Source of the DNA: Clostridium culturomicium
GTDB lineage: Bacteria; Bacillota; Clostridia; Clostridiales; Clostridiaceae
Assembly: GCF_000821305.1 (NCBI RefSeq)
Contig: NZ_CCXK01000017.1
Span: 188,159 to 252,158, forward strand
Length of the DNA: 64,000 bases
Direction of reading: 5' to 3'
Below, piece after piece: positions 52,837 through 60,759 of the stretch (positions are counted from its first letter, which is position 1; every line of letters begins with the position of its first letter). The notes under the pieces were generated by a model. That model made no database searches. It was not told where the DNA came from and worked only from the letters and a program-made list of their open reading frames with translations. The position numbers were made by a program, and so were the translations under genes.

Positions 52837-53686
52837 ATTTTGTCTCCATATTTTTAGATTTTATTTCTTTGCAATATTCCATTGGTGTAAGTCCAAATTC
52901 GTTTTTGAAGGCACGGAACATATGGTTATAGCCGCCAAGACCACAGTGCTTATAAACATCTACTACAGAATTTCCTTGTTCCAGAAGTTTCTTGCAGAGT
53001 TCGAGTTTGTTTTTTACAATGTAACGATGGATTGTCATGCCAGTTTGCTTTTTAAATTCCCTTGAAATATGATACTTACTCACAAAAAAGACTTTTTCAA
53101 GACGTTCCAGAGGAATTTCTTCTGTAATATGAAGTTTTATGTAAATTATTAAATCATCAACTAAGGAACGGCTTCTTTTTTTAGCTTTTTCTTTTGCCTC
53201 TGCTCGGATAGCTGCTCTTATAAGGAGAATTATAAAAATACTTAATAAATTTTTTTCATATAAGTCTTGTGCAAATTCATTTTCTTTAAACTCAGAGTTT
53301 AATAGGGTTGTAGAAATATTTTTTAGAAGAAGCAATGTTTCAGCTGATGCATAGATAAATTCACATTTAGAGGGCATTACATTTAAGCAGTTAACGAAGT
53401 TAATATCTTCGGTAGAGAGTTTATTTAGATATTCTAAAGAGATGGAAACTTCAAAAATCTCTAAAGGACGGTTGCTAGAGACTTCAAGATAAATCTTATT
53501 TCCAGGACTCATGATTAAAATATCTTCTGATTGTCCCTTGAAAGTCTTTTCTTCAAAGGTAATATTACAATTACCGCCTATAATTAAAACAAATTTATAG
53601 CTTAAAATGCTTGAAAGTATTTCTACTTTTTTTTTCTCATTGCCATGGATTGATTTTTTTATTGCATATAATTTTTTATTTGACAT
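52835..53686 (-). CDS. AraC-family transcriptional regulator
   Basis: A 283-residue regulator. Residues ~25-100 resemble an AraC-type cupin sensor domain (LIIGGNCNITFEEKTFKGQS). Residues ~180-280 are two helix-turn-helix units with IPLERLEKVFFVSKYHISRE, FKKQTGMTIHRYIVKNKLEL and the closing FGLTPMEYCKEI. It is divergent from the GPH symporter and hydrolase genes, which it probably activates. The sensed compound is unknown but may be the transported glycoside. Confidence 0.9.
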   Translation of the reverse strand: MSNKKLYAIKKSIHGNEKKKVEILSSILSYKFVLIIGGNCNITFEEKTFKGQSEDILIMSPGNKIYLEVSSNRPLEIFEVSISLEYLNKLSTEDINFVNCLNVMPSKCEFIYASAETLLLLKNISTTLLNSEFKENEFAQDLYEKNLLSIFIILLIRAAIRAEAKEKAKKRSRSLVDDLIIYIKLHITEEIPLERLEKVFFVSKYHISREFKKQTGMTIHRYIVKNKLELCKKLLEQGNSVVDVYKHCGLGGYNHMFRAFKNEFGLTPMEYCKEIKSKNMETK

Positions 53687-53926
53687 AGAAATTTCACTCC
53701 AGTATTAATACCATTTATTCATAAATATTACATCAATTTTTGGTAGTATACAAGCAATAAATGTATATGTTATAGAGATTAATTGTGGGAAAATAGGATT
53801 AAGGAAACATATAAATCTTTGATTTGGATTATGTAAACCTATTCCTTTTAATGTTTTGGAAGGAAGCTTTTAAGATATTGCGCGCATTATTTAAGTTTTA
53901 AAATTTCTTGGGGGGAGAATAGAATA
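53687..53926. promoter_or_regulatory. Divergent promoter region of araC-like and symporter genes
   Basis: It contains a TTGCGCGCAT palindrome at ~53878 close to the symporter start and, at 53806-53830, ATATAAATCTTTGATTTGGAT, which looks like a degenerate piece of the dispersed CCAAATC/GATTTGG repeat. Confidence 0.35.
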
Positions 53927-55285
53927 ATGAGAGAATTTTCTATGAAAGACAAATTAGGTTATACCTTGGGAGACCTTGGATGTTGTTGTACAGAACAATT
54001 TAGAGCAATGTTTTTAACCGTATTTTATACCTTGGTTTTAAAAGTAAATCCTATTCATGTTGGAACAATTATGCTTATTACAAAATTATGGGATGCTGTA
54101 AATGACCCAATAATTGGAGCGATAATAGATTCAAAAAAAGCAAAAAAAGGTGCAAAGTTTGTACCTTGGATTAAAGCCTTTTCAATTCCTTGTGGAATAT
54201 TAATGTGTATTGGATTTTTAAATGTTTCTAACTTAAGCTATGGGTTAAAACTGGCTTATATTTTAATTACTTATGTTGCCTATGAAGCAATGTATACTTG
54301 TGTAAACGTGCCTTTTGGTTCATTATCAAGTGTTATGACTGATGACGTAAATCATCGTACAGATTTATCAAGATATAGAAGCTTGGGTGGAACAATTTTC
54401 ATGACAGTTATAGTTATTGCAGGGCCACTATTCTTATATAAAGACAATATGCCAGTACCTTCAAACTTCTTGTTACTTGCAATAATTTGTGCTTGTATAA
54501 GTATTTTGTGTCTACAGATTACATCTGTATGGTGTAAAGAGCGTGTTGAGCTTCCTGAAGTTGAAAAAGAAAAGTTTAATTACTTCGAGATTTTAAAGAA
54601 TATAGGGAAGAACAAAGCTTTAGTTGGAGTTATAGTTGCAAGTTTAGTTGGAATGATTGCTGCAAGTATTGTTAACAGTTTAAATACTTATTTGTATAAA
54701 GATTATTTTGGAAACGTTAAGATTATGGCTGTTTCTGGTATGTTAAGCACAGTATATTCATTAATTACATTTGTAGGTACAAAGTATGTAGCTAAGAAGT
54801 TTGGTAAAAAAGAGTGGTGTATGTATGGATGTACCTTTGCAGCGCTTGTATTTATAGGATTATTTATATTCCCTATAACAAATCCAATAGCATTTATAGT
54901 TATTAATGGAATTTGTTATATTGGAGCTTCAGGCTTACAAGTTCTCATATGGGCATTAGTAAATGATGCTATTGATTATCAGGAACTTCAAACAGGTTCA
55001 AGGAATGAAGCAATAGTATACTCAACTTATTCTTTCTTTAGAAAGTTAGCTGGAGCAATTAGTGCAAGTTTAGGAAGCTTTACTTTAGCTTTCATTGGGT
55101 ATAATGTTGAAGCTGCGGTACAAACTGCAGAAGTAACTAATAGACTTTGGAAAGCATACACAGGAATATATGCTGGAGGATATTTATTAGCGGTATTAGC
55201 ATTACTATTAATATATCCTTTAACTAAGAGAAAAACTGAAGAAATGCTTAAGGCATTAGCAGAAAAGCGTAAAAACGCTGCGTAA
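53927..55285 (+). CDS. GPH-family glycoside/pentoside/hexuronide cation symporter
   Basis: A 452-residue MFS-fold symporter with 12 predicted helices. GYTLGDLGCCCTEQFRAMFL at the start and LWDAVNDPIIGAIIDSKKAK between helices 2 and 3 are the GPH signatures; VPFGSLSSVMTDDVNHRTDL is a further match. Likely imports a glycoside with Na+ or H+. The ATG at 53927 follows GGGGGGAGA. The hydrolase gene begins 16 bp downstream, so import and hydrolysis are coupled. Confidence 0.92.
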   Translation: MREFSMKDKLGYTLGDLGCCCTEQFRAMFLTVFYTLVLKVNPIHVGTIMLITKLWDAVNDPIIGAIIDSKKAKKGAKFVPWIKAFSIPCGILMCIGFLNVSNLSYGLKLAYILITYVAYEAMYTCVNVPFGSLSSVMTDDVNHRTDLSRYRSLGGTIFMTVIVIAGPLFLYKDNMPVPSNFLLLAIICACISILCLQITSVWCKERVELPEVEKEKFNYFEILKNIGKNKALVGVIVASLVGMIAASIVNSLNTYLYKDYFGNVKIMAVSGMLSTVYSLITFVGTKYVAKKFGKKEWCMYGCTFAALVFIGLFIFPITNPIAFIVINGICYIGASGLQVLIWALVNDAIDYQELQTGSRNEAIVYSTYSFFRKLAGAISASLGSFTLAFIGYNVEAAVQTAEVTNRLWKAYTGIYAGGYLLAVLALLLIYPLTKRKTEEMLKALAEKRKNAA

Positions 55286-55301
55286 TTCAAGGAGGAGAAA
55301 G

Positions 55302-56054
55302 ATGATTCAATTAGTAGAGGTGAAAAATAGAAAAGGTAAAATGTTAAGGGGAGTATTAACATTACCAGACGGGGTTGAAAATCCTTGGATAGTATTAAAC
55401 CTTCATGGCTTTGGGGGAAGCAAATCTGGACATAAGAATTCACATACTCACTTATCGAGAGTTTTGTTGGAGGAAGGAATTGGCTGTGCTCGATTCGACT
55501 TTTATGGCTGTGGAGAAAGTGATGGAGAATTTGAAGAATTGACATTTACAGGTCAGCTTCAAGATACTGAGGATTTATATAATTGGATCATTGATAGTAA
55601 GATAACGAATAAGGAACATATAATTTTATCTGGTCAAAGCTTAGGTGGATATGTAGCATCATGTGCAGCTCCGAAGCTTCAGCCAATAGGATTAATATTA
55701 ATGTGTCCAGGTGGCGGAATGTGGTTTGGATGTAAAGAGCGTTCAGATCAATTAAAGGCTAAGGGTGTTCAGTTTGCAGATTTAGAAGGTTTAAAATTTA
55801 ATGTTGATTTTAATTATGACCTGTATAATTATGAACCTTTCTCAAGTGCAAAGGGATACGATAAAAAGGTGTTATTGGTGAGAGGTACAGAGGACAAACT
55901 TGTTAATGAAGAAGCATGTCAAATGTATTTGAAATGCTATAATAGAGACAATACAACTTATGTACAGGTTGATGGTGGAGATCATAATTTTGCCAGTATT
56001 ACTGCTAGGGCTGCTTGCGAAAAAGCAATAATAGATTTTGTTAAAACCTTTTAA
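55302..56054 (+). CDS. Alpha/beta hydrolase, esterase-like
   Basis: A 250-residue cytoplasmic serine hydrolase resembling cinnamoyl/feruloyl esterases. The oxyanion segment is NLHGFGGSKSG, the nucleophile is S113 in GQSLGG, the acid is near D198 in RGTEDKLV, and the base is near H228 in GGDHNF. FYGCGESDGEF and LTFTGQLQDTEDLYNWI fit this branch. Paired with the GPH symporter it probably de-esterifies an imported plant-derived sugar ester (inference). The ATG at 55302 follows AAGGAGGAG. Confidence 0.87.
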   Translation: MIQLVEVKNRKGKMLRGVLTLPDGVENPWIVLNLHGFGGSKSGHKNSHTHLSRVLLEEGIGCARFDFYGCGESDGEFEELTFTGQLQDTEDLYNWIIDSKITNKEHIILSGQSLGGYVASCAAPKLQPIGLILMCPGGGMWFGCKERSDQLKAKGVQFADLEGLKFNVDFNYDLYNYEPFSSAKGYDKKVLLVRGTEDKLVNEEACQMYLKCYNRDNTTYVQVDGGDHNFASITARAACEKAIIDFVKTF

Positions 56055-56059
56055 TAAAG

Positions 56060-56100
56060 AGAGCTGCTTCGAAGAAGATTTTCTTTGAAGCAGCTCTTGT
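56060..56100 (+). terminator. Terminator of the symporter/hydrolase operon
   Basis: AGAGCTGCTTCGAAGAA pairs with TTCTTTGAAGCAGCTCT around GATT, followed by TGTTTTA. Confidence 0.8.
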
Positions 56101-56130
56101 TTTATAAACATATTAACTTAAAATATCTAT

Positions 56131-56595
56131 CTATAGAATTTCGAGAACTTCTACAGAATACTTTTCACCTGGGGCTTCAACCTCTACCACATCACCTGTA
56201 GTTTTGCCAGAAAGGGCTTTTCCTAAATCAGATTCAATACTGATAAACATTTTTTCAGGATCAGCATCCAGGGTAGTTACTAAGGTTATTTCTGTATCAA
56301 ATTCATCATCTATGAACATTATTCTTGCCTTGCTATTTATTCCTAAGGTAGATTTATCTAATGAAGATTCATCAATAATTGTTGCAGTAGATATCATTGT
56401 CATCAAATATTGAATTCTATTGTCATTCTCTCTATAATTTGCACAGGCTTCTTTGTATTCGGCATTTTCTGATCTATCACCATGAGCTGCAGCAATCAAT
56501 TTTTCCTTTGCAATTTCAGCTCTTTTAACTGTTAGTCTATATTCTAATTCTTCTTCTAGTTTCTTCATATTTTCTGCGGTTAATGTATTATTCAT
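56131..56595 (-). CDS. greA: Transcription elongation factor GreA family
   Basis: Rescues backtracked RNA polymerase by stimulating transcript cleavage. The 154 residues show the N-terminal coiled coil (NMKKLEEELEYRLTVKRAEI) with the acidic tip HGDRSENAEYKEA, and the C-terminal FKBP-like domain (KMFISIESDLGKALSGKTTG, GDVVEVEAPG). Length is close to the usual 157-158. It may be a paralogue of the housekeeping gene. GGGGAGG precedes the ATG at 56595. Confidence 0.9.
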   Translation of the reverse strand: MNNTLTAENMKKLEEELEYRLTVKRAEIAKEKLIAAAHGDRSENAEYKEACANYRENDNRIQYLMTMISTATIIDESSLDKSTLGINSKARIMFIDDEFDTEITLVTTLDADPEKMFISIESDLGKALSGKTTGDVVEVEAPGEKYSVEVLEIL

Positions 56596-57005
56596 CAGTA
56601 TATGAACCTCCCCTATTAAACATTATAATAGTATTATATAACATATGAAGAAAAAGAAAAGGTATAATGCAGATATAAAAGTATAGATATGAAATTGTGA
56701 ATAGAATAAAATAGATGATATTTAGTTAAACTAATTAAAACTTAATTTAGTGAGAGTATGTTTGTTATTGGACATTTATAAAAAATATATGTTTATGTCT
56801 AATATTAACTAGGTTAATTTTTCAAGGAGAAGTACTAGAAATTGAGGATATTAGAACCTTAAATAAATTAGTTTTTGAAGGAATTGGAAATTTAGACCTT
56901 AATTATAATGGAAGCAAGAAGTTAAAAGATTTTATAGAAACTGTATTTCCAATTTCGTTTGTTTATATAGCTAATTTAAATTATCAGTAGAAGGAAGAGA
57001 TTAAG
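56596..57005. other. AT-rich intergenic region with a possible gene remnant
   Basis: An open stretch without a start ends at TAG 56988-56990; it reads QGEVLEIEDIRTLNKLVFEG, then LDLNYNGSKKLKDFIETVFP and SFVYIANLNYQ. It could be the C-terminus of a decayed gene. The rest is AT-rich leader. Confidence 0.35.
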
Positions 57006-57236
57006 ATGGATATAAGAGAGATAAGTAAGAGTCAATTGCTAAAAAATGTTACAATCGCTCAACGAGATCAATATTCACATACCAGTAGTTTAAATGATAA
57101 TGATAAACCTATAGAAGTTGAGGAGATTAATGGGGATTATTATGTAACCGAAGGATTAGACAGATTACTTAACGCGCATTTTAGTGCTTCGGGTGATGAT
57201 AAAATTAAATGTTATATCAAACATAATTTGAAGTAA
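57006..57236 (+). CDS. Small protein with ParB/sulfiredoxin-like motif, function unknown
   Basis: A 76-residue protein with a good ribosome site (GGAAGAGATTAAG) before ATG 57006 and a strong terminator after it, so probably real. Residues ~35-58 (IEVEEINGDYYVTEGLDRLL) resemble the beta-strand/turn 'dG.yyv.dG.hRl' of ParB/sulfiredoxin-like domains. It is too short for a full ParB fold and the usual His is replaced by Asp-Arg. No partner can be inferred. Confidence 0.65.
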   Translation: MDIREISKSQLLKNVTIAQRDQYSHTSSLNDNDKPIEVEEINGDYYVTEGLDRLLNAHFSASGDDKIKCYIKHNLK

Positions 57237-57268
57237 AGAGACTGCATTGCAGTCTCTTTACAATTTTT
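57233..57268 (+). terminator. Terminator after the small ParB-like gene
   Basis: GTAAAGAGACTGCA pairs with TGCAGTCTCTTTAC with a minimal loop, followed by AATTTTTTT. Confidence 0.85.
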
Positions 57269-57348
57269 TTAATATATTAATTCATTACAAATGAATAGGT
57301 ACAAACTTCTTATGTCAATAATAGGAACATAAGAAAGGGGAGTTAATT

Positions 57349-57990
57349 TTGAGAATTCCAAAGCATATAGCAGTAATTCCAGACGGAAATAGAAGATGGG
57401 CGCAGAATAATGGGTTGGAAAAGCAAGATGGATATAATTATGGCTTAGACCCAGGTTTATTGTTTTTGAGATTATGCAAAAAATATGGAGTAGAAGAAGT
57501 TACCTATTATGGGTTTACCACAGACAACTGCAAGAGACCAAGGTCCCAGGTGAAAGCTTTTTCAAAGGCTTGTGTTGATGCTGTAAAGCTTATTGAAAAG
57601 GAAAATGTTTCTTTGCTTGTAGTTGGAAACACTGAATCAGATATGTTTCCTAAAGAGTTATTACCTTATACAACTAGAACTAATTTAGCTAAAGGTGAAA
57701 TTAAAGTTAATTTTCTTGTTAATTATGGATGGGAATGGGACTTAAGTTCCATGGAACTTAATTCTCGTAACAGAAAAACAATAATGGAAAGTTTAAAATC
57801 TAAGGAAGTTTCTAGGATAGATTTAGTAATTCGATTAGGAGGAAGACAGAGACTTTCAGGATTACTTCCAGTACAGTCAGTTTATGCGGATATTTTTTGC
57901 ATCGATGATATGTGGCCAGAGTTTTCAGAGTTGCATTTTATAAAAGCTATAAATTGGTTTAATAATCAAGATGTGACATTAGGCGGTTAA
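57349..57990 (+). CDS. Cis-prenyltransferase family protein (divergent UppS-like)
   Basis: Related to undecaprenyl diphosphate synthase, which adds isoprene units with cis geometry. The 213 residues keep the first motif IPKHIAVIPDGNRRWA and the middle VTYYGFTTDNCKRP and VNYGWEWDL. In the last motif, RLGGRQRLSGLLPVQSVYAD followed by WPEF replaces the canonical RTGGE.R.SNFL.WQ..Y.E.; the S-N-F is changed to S-G-L and the metal-binding Glu to Asp. It is ~30 residues shorter than UppS. It is therefore unlikely to be the housekeeping enzyme. The TTG start at 57349 follows AAAGGGGAG. A CrtI-like gene begins 33 bp downstream. Confidence 0.8.
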   Translation: MRIPKHIAVIPDGNRRWAQNNGLEKQDGYNYGLDPGLLFLRLCKKYGVEEVTYYGFTTDNCKRPRSQVKAFSKACVDAVKLIEKENVSLLVVGNTESDMFPKELLPYTTRTNLAKGEIKVNFLVNYGWEWDLSSMELNSRNRKTIMESLKSKEVSRIDLVIRLGGRQRLSGLLPVQSVYADIFCIDDMWPEFSELHFIKAINWFNNQDVTLGG

Positions 57991-58023
57991 TTTAAAAGAA
58001 GTATAGAAAAGGGTAATTAAAAT

Positions 58024-59565
58024 ATGAGTCATTTTCAATTGAATATAAACAGAAATGAAAGAAAAAGAATTATAATAATTGGAGCTGGAATCGGAGGTTT
58101 ATGTACAGGGATAAGACTTCAGCATGCCGGGTTTGAGGTTAAAATATACGAAAAAAATGACTTTTCAGGAGGGTGCATTAGGTATGTTACTAGTGATGAT
58201 GAACTATTTAAAATAGATGAGAGTGCATCTTTAGCAATAAATCCTTTAACTTATGATAAGATTTTTTGTGATTTGGCAATAAATCCACGGAAATATTTCC
58301 AATATATATCTTTGGATAATTATTATAAAGTTTTTACTCATAGTGGTAAGGTATTTAACTTAAGTACGAACTTAGTTAAAACTCAAGAGGAGTTAAACTT
58401 TATCAATAATAAGGAAGTTGAAGGATATACTAAGTTTATTTTTGACACATCATATAAGTATTTAATTGCAAAAGACAAGATACTAAATAGGCCCTTTATA
58501 GATAGTAGTGATGTTTATAGTTTTGATACAATAAAAACTTTAGCAAGATTAAAGGTATTAAATAGCGCCGGTGATTATGTAAAAGGATATGTTGAATCTA
58601 AAGAACTTCAAGAACTTATATTTTTTCAAACCTTTTTTATGGGGGTATCTCCTTATAAGATTCCTAGTATTTATACATCAGTAGCTGCCAATTCACAAAT
58701 TGAGGGGATAAGTCATATTGAAGGAGGGTTATCAGCTTATGTTCTAGCCCTCCAAAAATTGTTTTTGGAATTAGGCGGTAAAATTTGTTTTAATTCCTTC
58801 ATAAACAAAATAGTAATTAAGGATAAGTATGCTAAGGGCATAATGTATGATAAAGAATTTATACCAGCTGATAAGATAGTATTAAATACAGATTACATTA
58901 ATGGTCAACGAAATCTGCTTAATAGGAACATAGAGGATATTAAACTAATAAGCAATTTTGAAAAAAATATTAATAATATTGATTTGTCATGTTCTACATT
59001 TATTATACACTTAGGATTATCAATTAAATTTAAGGAATTAGAGATACATAATTTATATTTAAACAAAGATTTTAAAATAGAAATAGAAAAGGTTTTTGAA
59101 GGTAAACTACCGAAAAATCCTTCTTTGTATATCTACTATCCTTCTGCTAAAGATGGTAGTTTTTGTAAAAATAGTAATCATTCAGTGATGAATATAATGG
59201 TTAGAGTTCCTAATTTAAAAGATTTAAATATTTCTTGGGAAGATGATACAAAGATACAACTATATAGTTTATGTATTAAAATTTTAGAAAAAGCCTTGAA
59301 AATAAAAAATTTAAGTTCATATATTTTATTTCAGAAGATTACAACACCAAAGAATTTTCAGGAAAATTTTAATTATTATATGGGAAGTTGCTTTGGAATT
59401 GGTCATACGTTTTTTCAAAGTATGGTGTTTCGACCTCAGATAAAGGATAAAAAAATTGAGAATTTATATTATGTGGGTGCATCCATACATCCTGGTAATG
59501 GAGCTTCAATTGTAATGGATTGTGCTAAAATAGTAGCAAATACAATAAATAATGAAAAAAGGTAG
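58024..59565 (+). CDS. CrtI/CrtN-like FAD-dependent desaturase or saturase
   Basis: A 513-residue flavoprotein of the phytoene-desaturase/retinol-saturase superfamily. The Rossmann site is IIIIGAGIGGLCTGIRLQHA with the partner acid in VKIYEKN. SGGCIRYVTSDDELFKIDE follows. SHIEGGLSAYVLALQKLFLE is the mid motif, and YYVGASIHPGNGASIVMD is the C-terminal FAD signature. Middle regions are diverged from CrtI. With the upstream prenyltransferase-like gene it suggests a small isoprenoid-modifying pathway; no phytoene or squalene synthase lies in the window. The ATG at 58024 has a weak site (AAGGGTAATTAAAAT). Confidence 0.85.
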   Translation: MSHFQLNINRNERKRIIIIGAGIGGLCTGIRLQHAGFEVKIYEKNDFSGGCIRYVTSDDELFKIDESASLAINPLTYDKIFCDLAINPRKYFQYISLDNYYKVFTHSGKVFNLSTNLVKTQEELNFINNKEVEGYTKFIFDTSYKYLIAKDKILNRPFIDSSDVYSFDTIKTLARLKVLNSAGDYVKGYVESKELQELIFFQTFFMGVSPYKIPSIYTSVAANSQIEGISHIEGGLSAYVLALQKLFLELGGKICFNSFINKIVIKDKYAKGIMYDKEFIPADKIVLNTDYINGQRNLLNRNIEDIKLISNFEKNINNIDLSCSTFIIHLGLSIKFKELEIHNLYLNKDFKIEIEKVFEGKLPKNPSLYIYYPSAKDGSFCKNSNHSVMNIMVRVPNLKDLNISWEDDTKIQLYSLCIKILEKALKIKNLSSYILFQKITTPKNFQENFNYYMGSCFGIGHTFFQSMVFRPQIKDKKIENLYYVGASIHPGNGASIVMDCAKIVANTINNEKR

Positions 59566-59572
59566 TTTAGTT

Positions 59573-59610
59573 AATGGGTTAATATTAAGTTATTAACCCA
59601 TATCTTTTAG
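59573..59610 (+). terminator. Terminator after the CrtI-like gene
   Basis: ATGGGTTAATA pairs with TATTAACCCAT around a 5- to 6-nt loop, followed by ATCTTTTAG. Confidence 0.65.
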
Positions 59611-59763
59611 TAATATATTGGTGAGTTAGGAAGTTCATTATAAATGTAATTTGTAATAATATATGTAATTGAAGAAGTATAAGTAGTTTGAAGAAGTTAA
59701 AGTAAAATTGTAGAAATTTATACTTGGTTAAGCTATAATATTTTAGGATAGGAGGTGCTAGAG

Positions 59764-60453
59764 TTGACAAAGAAAAAAAAATCTTTAGTAGAAACAGTAT
59801 CAGATGAGATAACAAAGTATATTATGGATAATGAATTACAAGTTGGAGATAAGATACCTAATGAGTTTGAATTAGCTGAAAAACTAAATGTTGGACGAAG
59901 TACAGTTAGAGAAGCAATAAAAGCTCTAGTGTCTAGAAATGTGTTAGAGGTTAAAAGAGGTTCAGGTACATTTATTTCATCTAAAGCGGGAGTAGCGGAT
60001 GATCCACTAGGACTTGAGTTAATTAAGGATAGAGCAAAGCTTGCACAGGATTTATTAGAAGTAAGATTTATGATAGAGCCAGAAATTGCATCCATTGCAG
60101 CAACTAAAGCTACAGAAGAAGAAATTGAGAGATTGCAACACTTATGCGATGAAGTTGAGCAGTTAATATTACATAAAAAGAATCATAGATTAAAGGATAT
60201 TGAATTTCATACTGAAATTGCAAAGATAAGCAGGAATCAGGTTGTTGCAACACTAATTCCAATAATTGATAAATCTATTGAAATATTTATTGAACTAACT
60301 AAAAGTGCATTAGAACAGGAAACGATTGAAACACATAGAGAAATTTTTGAAGCTATAAAAAATAAAGATCCAAAGGGTGCACATGATGCAATGTATTTAC
60401 ACCTAGTATATAATAGAAGAAATCTAAAAAAAGCTGATGAAATAGATAGATAG
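59764..60453 (+). CDS. FadR/GntR-family regulator with FCD domain
   Basis: A 229-residue regulator. Residues ~8-75 are the GntR helix-turn-helix (NEFELAEKLNVGRSTVREAI, VLEVKRGSGTFIS). Residues ~95-225 are the FCD domain (LLEVRFMIEPEIASIAATKA, EFHTEIAKISRNQVVATLIP) with the Asp/His metal-ligand pattern. I chose TTG 59764, 8 nt after GGAGG; GTG 59755 would overlap that site. It sits directly before the dehydratase/GntP operon, whose promoter carries a repeated GACGTC-type site, so it most likely represses that operon in response to a sugar acid. Confidence 0.88.
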   Translation: MTKKKKSLVETVSDEITKYIMDNELQVGDKIPNEFELAEKLNVGRSTVREAIKALVSRNVLEVKRGSGTFISSKAGVADDPLGLELIKDRAKLAQDLLEVRFMIEPEIASIAATKATEEEIERLQHLCDEVEQLILHKKNHRLKDIEFHTEIAKISRNQVVATLIPIIDKSIEIFIELTKSALEQETIETHREIFEAIKNKDPKGAHDAMYLHLVYNRRNLKKADEIDR

Positions 60454-60458
60454 TAAAA

Positions 60459-60492
60459 GTCATAAAACATAGTATGTTTTATGACTTTTTTA
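60459..60492 (+). terminator. Terminator after the FadR-type gene
   Basis: AAGTCATAAAACATA pairs with TGTTTTATGACTT, followed by TTTTAT. It makes the downstream operon independent. Confidence 0.75.
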
Positions 60493-60647
60493 TATAAATA
60501 TAATAAAAAATAAAATCGAATAATAATTTTTTTAAAGAGATGTCATACGTCTAAAGGATATCAAAATGGTTGAAGACGTTGAAAATACCTGGTTTAGCTA
60601 TACTATTTAGCAGTAATTGCAGTTTAAAATTAAATATTCTCAAAATA

Positions 60648-60676
60648 TTGACGTGAAAACCTATTCATGTTATAGT
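60648..60676 (+). promoter_or_regulatory. Sigma-A promoter of the dehydratase/gntP operon
   Basis: TTGACG (60648-60653), a 17-bp spacer and TATAGT (60671-60676). Confidence 0.7.
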
Positions 60677-60681
60677 ATAAA

Positions 60682-60701
60682 TACATCAGACGTCAGACGA
60701 T
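60682..60701. promoter_or_regulatory. Probable operator for the FadR/GntR-type regulator
   Basis: TACATCAGACGTCAGACGAT spans the expected transcription start and contains a GACGTC centre and repeated CAGACG. Related half-sites TACGTCTAA (~60546) and AAGACGTTG (~60573) lie upstream. Confidence 0.5.
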
Positions 60702-60759
60702 TAATCGGGCGGATTATTTAAATAAAATATTATTATTATACAGCTAAGGAGAAAAAATT

